A DNA stretch of 64,000 nucleotides from Planctomycetota bacterium (GTDB lineage Bacteria > Planctomycetota > Phycisphaerae > Phycisphaerales > Phycisphaeraceae): contig JAJRRS010000038.1 of NCBI GenBank assembly GCA_024279275.1, positions 1-64,000 on the forward strand, in the 5' to 3' direction. Both the position numbers and the translations under genes were made by a program. Below the pieces are notes generated by a model. That model worked only from the letters and a program-made list of their open reading frames with translations. It was not told where the DNA came from and ran no database searches. Below, one piece after another: positions 59,155-64,000 of the stretch; the stretch's first letter is position 1, and the number at the start of each line of letters is the position of its first letter.

Positions 59155-59748
59155 CTACTCATGCCCATGCCCACCCGACTCCTCCAGACGGAACCCAGGG
59201 AACCGCCCCGGCGCGTGGGTCGTGTGACACCGCACACATGAGTTCATCATCTGCCCGTAATAAAACACGCTCAACTCGGCATCACGCTGATGCGCAGCGT
59301 CCGCCAGTTTGTCCGCCTGCTTGTGAAACCGAACATCCTGCTCAATAAAACCCTGAGGCAGCTTGGCGTGCAACTCGTGAGCCTGCTCTTTAGTCAAGGC
59401 CTGTTTAAGAATAAAGCTGTCGCGCATCTGCCCAGCGGTCTTCGAGGCCGACTCCCATCGCCCCTGCGCAATGTCCGAACCAAGCGTGCCCATCGCACGG
59501 TCCAGGCTGACCATCTCCTGACGCAGCAGGTCACGCAGGTCTGCCGACAACCCCGCCGCCGCCCCCGTTGCCTCGCTTGGCTGAGTTTCCACTGCGTCCG
59601 CCGCCTGCCCGTGTTGTTCGTGCAATGATGTCTCCCCGCCGCCCTGTGTGAGTTGCTGGTCGTGCCCCGCCTCTTCACCCCCAAGCGCAAACACGAACGA
59701 CATCGAAACCGCACAAACTGCCGTGACCGCGATTATTGTTTTTTTCAT
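59155..59748 (-). CDS. exported monoheme c-type cytochrome
   Basis: 197 residues from the ATG at 59748 (AGGAG upstream). Signal peptide KKTIIAVTAVCAVSMSFVFA. The mature part is helical (LSADLRDLLRQEMVSLDRAM, AHELHAKLPQGFIEQDVRFH) with one heme motif CVRCHTTHAPGRF near the C-terminus, reminiscent of four-helix cytochrome c'-like proteins. Redox partner unknown; the act-cta system is about 9 kb away. The long upstream reading to 60057 has no family support. Confidence 0.75.
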   Translation of the reverse strand: MKKTIIAVTAVCAVSMSFVFALGGEEAGHDQQLTQGGGETSLHEQHGQAADAVETQPSEATGAAAGLSADLRDLLRQEMVSLDRAMGTLGSDIAQGRWESASKTAGQMRDSFILKQALTKEQAHELHAKLPQGFIEQDVRFHKQADKLADAAHQRDAELSVFYYGQMMNSCVRCHTTHAPGRFPGFRLEESGGHGHE

Positions 59749-60480
59749 CCGATTACATCTCCTAAAAAAAGTTGCCCCGTTCAACGGCAGCGGGTGGTTA
59801 AGTGCCGCCATCTTATCGATGGCTGGCTCGCTGGCAGTTATACGGATTCCTGTTAATCCCATCGCGTTTACGAAACGCACGGTCCACCTGTGTTTAGCCC
59901 GGTCGCTTGCGACCGGTACTGGCCGCAAGCGGCCAGGCCAAGCAACCCATCTCCCTGAAACCCCAGCCCGATCAGCGGTTGAACGCGCGAGGATTAACCT
60001 GAATCCATATAAGCCGTCGGCCATGACACAACGCCCCCGACACAAGCCCCACATCATAGCCTTGTAATACCCGTTAAGGATTTCGGGGATTTGTTGACAG
60101 CTTCACCCGGCCAACAATCCCCTCGCCGACGAATCCGTGCGCACCAACGCGACCCTTCGCCCTATTAATAGAGGACGTGCTTAATGCTCTGGCAACTGCC
60201 CACAATCAAACCCGGCCACACGGACAACCCCGGACAACCTCAACCTCCCGTTTGACCCCAACGGCCACACGGCGGACATCGAAAAACAGCCTTAAAAGAA
60301 CACAGACCCAGCCGGACGGCCTACCCCTCCCAGGCGGACAGAATGTAAACCATGACTAGACTTATTCTTACCAATAAATACGCTGATAAACGGGGGAGGG
60401 GGGCGGACATGGCCGCCCGGCAATCCGCCAACCCACCCGCTCACAGACCTTTTCCCCAACTTCTCGTACAATCTTCACCC
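59749..60480. other. 732-bp intergenic region with paired palindromes
   Basis: No convincing gene. At 59898-59936 two adjacent perfect palindromes occur, GGTCGCTTGCGACC and TGGCCGCAAGCGGCCA, a REP-like pair. A short frame at 60177-60359 has no coding character. The end of the region holds TACAAT eight bases before the sigma factor ATG. Confidence 0.5.
60467..60480 (+). promoter_or_regulatory. leaderless -10 box of sigma factor gene
   Basis: TACAAT (60467-60472) followed by eight bases and the ATG at 60481; no Shine-Dalgarno. No good -35 at the usual distance. Confidence 0.5.
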
Positions 60481-61107
60481 ATGCCGGACCCCCCAGATTC
60501 ACAACCCCTGGTAGACCTCACCGACGAGCAATTGCTGGGTCGGCACCGCAGCGGGGATGAGGGGGCGTTCGAGGTCTTAATCGAGCGGTATCGCCTGGAA
60601 TTGTTCCATTTCCTCGCCCGGTTCCTGGGCAACCGCACCTCCGCAGACGACATCTTCCAGGAAGCCTTTATCCAGGTTCACATCTCAGCCGGCACATTCG
60701 ATATCTCCCGACGATTTAAACCCTGGTTATTCACAATTGCAGCGAACAAAGCAAGGGACCACCTTCGTAAGAACAAGAGACAGAAAGCCGCCAGCCTCTC
60801 GGCCTCGGTGGACCAGAACCAGGACGGCGGCAGATCGTTTATCGACTTATTAGAGGCAGACCTACCCCTGCCACAGGAGAAAGCCCAGCAAGAGGAAACA
60901 GGCCAAATCGTCAGAGATGTCGTGTCGTCGTTGCCCGAACACCTCCGAGAAGTCCTTTTACTAGCGTACTTTAACAAAATGGCCTACCGCGAGATCGCTG
61001 AAAACCTCAGCATCCCCCTGGGCACGGTTAAGAGTCGGCTTCACGCCGCCGTCGGCACGTTTGCCGAACTCTGGAAGGCCCAGGCCAGCCGGGATGACGA
61101 TAACTAG
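60481..61107 (+). CDS. ECF-type RNA polymerase sigma factor
   Basis: 208 residues from the ATG at 60481. Region 2: FEVLIERYRLELFHFLARFL, DDIFQEAFIQVHISAGTFD and PWLFTIAANKARDHLRK; region 4: LPEHLREVLLLAYFNKMAYR then IAENLSIPLGTVKSRLHAAV. The start inside the longer frame (60352) was chosen from the -10 spacing and the conserved distance to region 2. The gene directly downstream encodes a protein with a likely anti-sigma N-terminus, so the two are probably a sigma/anti-sigma pair. Confidence 0.88.
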   Translation: MPDPPDSQPLVDLTDEQLLGRHRSGDEGAFEVLIERYRLELFHFLARFLGNRTSADDIFQEAFIQVHISAGTFDISRRFKPWLFTIAANKARDHLRKNKRQKAASLSASVDQNQDGGRSFIDLLEADLPLPQEKAQQEETGQIVRDVVSSLPEHLREVLLLAYFNKMAYREIAENLSIPLGTVKSRLHAAVGTFAELWKAQASRDDDN

Positions 61108-61158
61108 CCTTATGAGAACCCCAACGCCCCAGGAACCGTAAACTCAGTAGTATTCACC

Positions 61159-62262
61159 ATGCCAGACCCCACGCATCAACCCGAGCCTCCCAAGACCCCA
61201 GGCACCCCGAACAATCCGGGGGGGCCGATCCGCCCGTTGTGCGATCTGGACGCCCAGGCACTGGACGCCTTCTTGGCAGCCAGAGCCGGGGGAACCGGGG
61301 GAGCCGAGGGAACCGACGGGACCGGCCCTACCGACCGTGGCCCTGTGCCCGCCGGGCTTAGCGAGCGGACGGACAAAGTATGTGAACTGCTAAGCCTGCT
61401 GGACCTGGACACAGCACAAGACCCGCCAAGCGACCTGACCACCCGAACACTCGCAGCCATCCGTGCAAACCAACAACGCCAACGATTCACCAAACAGCTC
61501 CAGATGCTCACTGAGCCTCGAAGAACCATCGGGATCGCCTGGCATCAAATAGCCACCGCAGCCGCGGTGCTCATCATCGGCACATCACTACTCATGCCGA
61601 TGATGGCACGCCAGCAGGCCGACTCACGCCGCATCGCCGGGGCAGGCAACCTGCACCTCGCCGGACGGGCCATGGCCCAATACGCCACCGACAACCTCGG
61701 GCAGATGCCACGCGGCAACGTCAGGCCGGGCATGCCCTGGTGGCAAGTCGGGCAATCCGCTTCCACGAACGGCAACGCGGAATACTCCAACTCCGCTCAC
61801 CTCTTCCGCCTGGTCAGCCATGATTACATCAAGGCCGCCGACCTGACCTGCCCGGAAAACGCTCACGCCGACCGCGGTATTCACGCCGTGGGCCAACACG
61901 ACTGGGCCGGGCCTCGGGCCGTGTCATTCAGCTACCAGAACCAGTACGCACTACAGGTGCCTCGGCTCAATGAAGCGCCTGACATGGCCATCCTCGCCGA
62001 CCGCAACCCGATATTTAATGTCAACCAGGACGACCACATCGTCTTCGACGCCTCCATCCCCATGAACGCACCCAGCCGAGCACACCGAGGCACAGGCCAA
62101 AACGTCCTGACCGCCAACGGCGTCGTCGCCTGGCGCATCCACCCGACCGTCGATCCCTTCGGCCAGGAACAAATGGACAACATCTGGAAAGCCAACGGCA
62201 TCAATGTCTACACCGGCAAAGAAACCACCACCGACCCCTTCGACAGCTTCCTGGTCCCCTGA
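61159..62262 (+). CDS. putative anti-sigma protein with prepilin/DUF1559-like C-terminus
   Basis: 367 residues. The cytoplasmic N-terminus (1-130) contains a helical, Leu-rich part (LCDLDAQALDAFLAARAG, ERTDKVCELLSLLDL) with a Gly-rich insert; one membrane helix (ATAAAVLIIGTSLLMPMM, near 135-152); then an extracytoplasmic part starting ADSRRIAGAGNLHLAGRAMA and ending SRAHRGTGQNVLTANGVVAW, which resembles the end of planctomycete DUF1559 or prepilin-like proteins (RHxGGxNVLFxDGHV). It has no canonical zinc-binding anti-sigma HxxxCxxC. The anti-sigma role is inferred from position after the sigma gene and from the topology. Confidence 0.65.
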   Translation: MPDPTHQPEPPKTPGTPNNPGGPIRPLCDLDAQALDAFLAARAGGTGGAEGTDGTGPTDRGPVPAGLSERTDKVCELLSLLDLDTAQDPPSDLTTRTLAAIRANQQRQRFTKQLQMLTEPRRTIGIAWHQIATAAAVLIIGTSLLMPMMARQQADSRRIAGAGNLHLAGRAMAQYATDNLGQMPRGNVRPGMPWWQVGQSASTNGNAEYSNSAHLFRLVSHDYIKAADLTCPENAHADRGIHAVGQHDWAGPRAVSFSYQNQYALQVPRLNEAPDMAILADRNPIFNVNQDDHIVFDASIPMNAPSRAHRGTGQNVLTANGVVAWRIHPTVDPFGQEQMDNIWKANGINVYTGKETTTDPFDSFLVP

Positions 62263-62704
62263 CACACCGACCCACCTCCCCCAGCCCCCGGATATAACCC
62301 TGCCTCCCCAGCTTCCAACCCGTACACCCCAATCCCCAACCCCATCCAACACTCGCTTGCGGTTTAGCGCCCCTTCCCACCTCCCCCTTCCCCCAACGCC
62401 GCCCCCTGAGTCCGCGAAGGGGCGGATTGCTTTCTCCCCATCCCCATCCCCACCTCAGCAATCACAATTCAGCACCCCCTCTTTGCCGCCCCCCTTCCCC
62501 CATTGCCAAACTTCTCCACCAACTACTCATTTATTTTCCACAGCCATTGACCCGACACCCCCCAGAGGGATACTGTTACCTAGGCCCGTGTTTTATCGGC
62601 TGGCCCCCATCTTGACCATCCCCCGGGTATGTATGCCCGGCGTAAATATCGCAAGGCGGATGCGAACACCCTGACCAGTCCCAAACGGACTTGGGAGGCG
62701 ACCC
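62263..62704. other. 442-bp C-rich intergenic region
   Basis: Long C-rich stretches on the + strand with no coding frame. A hairpin CCGCCCC-(13)-GGGGCGG at 62399-62425 may be a terminator or a structural element. CCCCCGGATATAACCC-type units near 62280 belong to the G-rich micro-repeat family. Confidence 0.45.
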
Positions 62705-63127
62705 ATGCAATTCCACCATACCGGGCTTGACCCCACACACCACGCGCTGCTGCACGAAGAATGGGAACGGCTTAACAACCCCGCCCAACGTAAAAAAATA
62801 AAAACCAGCCGAAGCAAGCAGAGCCAGCAGACGCCCGTGTGTTCGCCCGAACTCTCGCCAGTCATCACCGTATTGCCCGGCCTGATCCGCCTGGTCAACG
62901 AATGCACCGATCGACCCGTCACCAAGTTCCGCCCGACCATCAAACGCATGATCCTGGAACAACTCTTCATGGAAGCCGCCGGCGACTCGATCATCGACCC
63001 ACACCAGAACGTGCAGGTCGAAAGTTATGTCGAACTGACCATCTGTGTCCTGGTCCGCGTCCGCGAGAATTCGCTCGGACAGGATGAATGGTCCGATGCA
63101 CCCGTCACGCCACAGATGTTCGGCTAA
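62705..63127 (+). CDS. hypothetical protein
   Basis: 140 residues, no recognised domain and no signal peptide. A basic region (RKKIKTSRSKQSQQ) follows the His-rich start (FHHTGLDPTHHALLHEEW). GGGAGG lies just before the ATG, so the start is well supported. The second half (VITVLPGLIRLVNECTDRPV, PTIKRMILEQLFMEAAGDSI) is probably helical. Function unknown. Confidence 0.65.
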   Translation: MQFHHTGLDPTHHALLHEEWERLNNPAQRKKIKTSRSKQSQQTPVCSPELSPVITVLPGLIRLVNECTDRPVTKFRPTIKRMILEQLFMEAAGDSIIDPHQNVQVESYVELTICVLVRVRENSLGQDEWSDAPVTPQMFG

Positions 63128-63270
63128 CTCCCAATGCTCGTTTTCATACCGCGTCTGCTATCCGTGAACCCCGCATGGGAATGCGGTGCTACGCAGATAT
63201 CCATACTCGCTGCAACAGATGCACACGATAAACACACCCTCGATTTACCCCATAACCTAACCCGCAGAAC

Positions 63271-63305
63271 CCTGGCTTGCCGTTTAGCGGCGGATCCCAG
63301 ATCCG
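63271..63305. repeat. dispersed palindromic repeat, copy 2 (family P)
   Basis: TGGCTTGCCGTTTAGCGGCG then GATCCCAGATCCGCG: same 35-bp unit as at 57567, with four base differences and the same orientation. Confidence 0.7.
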
Positions 63306-63366
63306 CGCGTTGGCCCAACAGACCAAGCCTTGCCTCACCCGCCCCGCTGTGCGATGGTGTTGCACC

Positions 63367-64000
63367 ATGACTTCACAGCCACATAAAGATAACGCACCCA
63401 CGGGGACATCCGGGGAAATATCCGGGGACGGGACGCGCTGGGTCAGCCCGTTCCCGGACCTCGGCGGACTCTACCTCTTGATCGCTGGGATCGTGTTGGG
63501 CATCCTGCTTGGCCCCGCAGTACTCGGTCGCCTCGCACCCTCGATCTACGAAGACGCATTCGTCGGCGGAGCGGAACAGAAACAGGCACTCTTTGAGAAC
63601 CAAACCGAGATCGAAGCACAGGCCCAGACCCTCCAAGAGGTCGGCTTAACCGACGCCGCCATCCCCCAACACCTCCTGATGATCAAACAACAGGAGATCC
63701 TCTGGCACGCTGTAAAACAGCAACACCTCAACACCCTCGCCGGCTGGACTACCGCGCTGATGCTCGCTGTCATCGCGGTGATGATGCTCGAATCCCTGAT
63801 GAGTCCGGACACACAATCAGCCGGCACGTTTGAGGTGCCGCCAGCGATAGGCCGCCTGGTCGCCGCTCGCTACGCCTTGTGCGCGATCTGGATCACGATC
63901 ATGCTCGCGCAGCCCAAACTTCTGGCCCAGTTGCCGATCCTCTTCGCCGGGCTGTTGATTATCGTGTCCGTCGCGGTCGCGCTGGTCCCGCTTGGTCCCA
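63367..64000 (+). CDS. multi-pass membrane protein, 3' end beyond window
   Basis: 211 residues visible, open to the right edge. N-terminal tail with a CCGGGG-coded Gly-rich stretch (TGTSGEISGDG), then hydrophobic helices: GLYLLIAGIVLGILLGPAVL, LAGWTTALMLAVIAVMMLES, LCAIWITIMLAQPKLL and ILFAGLLIIVSVAVALVPLG. Between the first and second helices is a soluble helical loop (TEIEAQAQTLQEVGLTDAAI). The first helix resembles the start of CPA2-type cation/proton antiporters, but no further motif supports this. No Shine-Dalgarno is visible. Function not assigned. Confidence 0.6.
   Translation, partial: MTSQPHKDNAPTGTSGEISGDGTRWVSPFPDLGGLYLLIAGIVLGILLGPAVLGRLAPSIYEDAFVGGAEQKQALFENQTEIEAQAQTLQEVGLTDAAIPQHLLMIKQQEILWHAVKQQHLNTLAGWTTALMLAVIAVMMLESLMSPDTQSAGTFEVPPAIGRLVAARYALCAIWITIMLAQPKLLAQLPILFAGLLIIVSVAVALVPLGP

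Noticed and set aside
60177-60359. 60-residue frame before the sigma factor
   Set aside because: Low complexity (Thr, Arg, Pro), no Shine-Dalgarno, no family resemblance.

Overview
The window is a stretch of bacterial chromosome with high GC content and dense genes. Nothing in it looks like phage or plasmid. Gene content points to a planctomycete, most likely of the Phycisphaerae type. The clues are small membrane proteins with a CxxC...CPxCG zinc ribbon, an anti-sigma-like protein with a prepilin/DUF1559-like C-terminus, an AroD-AroE fusion, and Alternative Complex III next to a caa3 oxidase. This assignment is inferred from gene families, because the window holds no rRNA.

Region by region. 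1-873: a guanine deaminase cut by the left edge. 1006-6476: two paralogous membrane proteins, each a flavin/NAD(P)H oxidoreductase fused to a NosR/NapH-like polyferredoxin, with a small zinc-ribbon gene between them on the other strand. 6495-13893: an exported LolA-like protein, glutamate dehydrogenase, an aldehyde dehydrogenase, a GH63-type glycosidase and a PAC2 protein, all on the + strand. 13895-18237 (minus strand): an RraB-like protein, tRNA-Gln, a HAD hydrolase, ribulose-phosphate epimerase, an outer-membrane protein and phosphoglycerate kinase. 18502-22443: YgfZ-like protein, two STAS proteins, a nested miniature element and a membrane-anchored protein. 22462-34244: a frameshifted beta-carbonic anhydrase, DUF1569 and DinB proteins, a TetR regulator, an orphan DppF-type ATPase, an HtrA protease, PanB with an EEP-family protein, a LOG-family protein and a two-gene heterodimeric ABC exporter. 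34331-35867: a RAYT (REP-associated tyrosine transposase) and three copies of its likely REP/BIME element.

35874-50782 is the metabolic core. It is one long minus-strand operon in the order actA-actB-actC-actD-actE-actF-(small membrane protein)-sco-ctaC-ctaD-subunit III-subunit IV-second subunit III. It encodes a quinol:cytochrome c oxidoreductase (ACIII) and an A2-type caa3 terminal oxidase, so electrons would pass from quinol through the c-type hemes of ActA/ActE and CtaC to oxygen.

51378-64000: a SurA-like foldase, YraN, the AroDE fusion, several hypotheticals, a DUF1015 protein, a methyltransferase, a second zinc-ribbon protein, a monoheme cytochrome, an ECF-type sigma factor followed by a fused anti-sigma/prepilin-like protein, and two further unknown genes, the last cut by the right edge.

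Several patterns cut across genes. Many genes have a -10-like hexamer 5-9 nt before the start codon and no Shine-Dalgarno, which suggests leaderless transcripts. A family of C-rich short tandem repeats sits directly upstream of at least five start codons. G-rich micro-repeats (CCGGGGG units) occur both between genes and as in-frame Gly/Pro-rich insertions. The flavoprotein part of the two polyferredoxin fusions appears circularly permuted.
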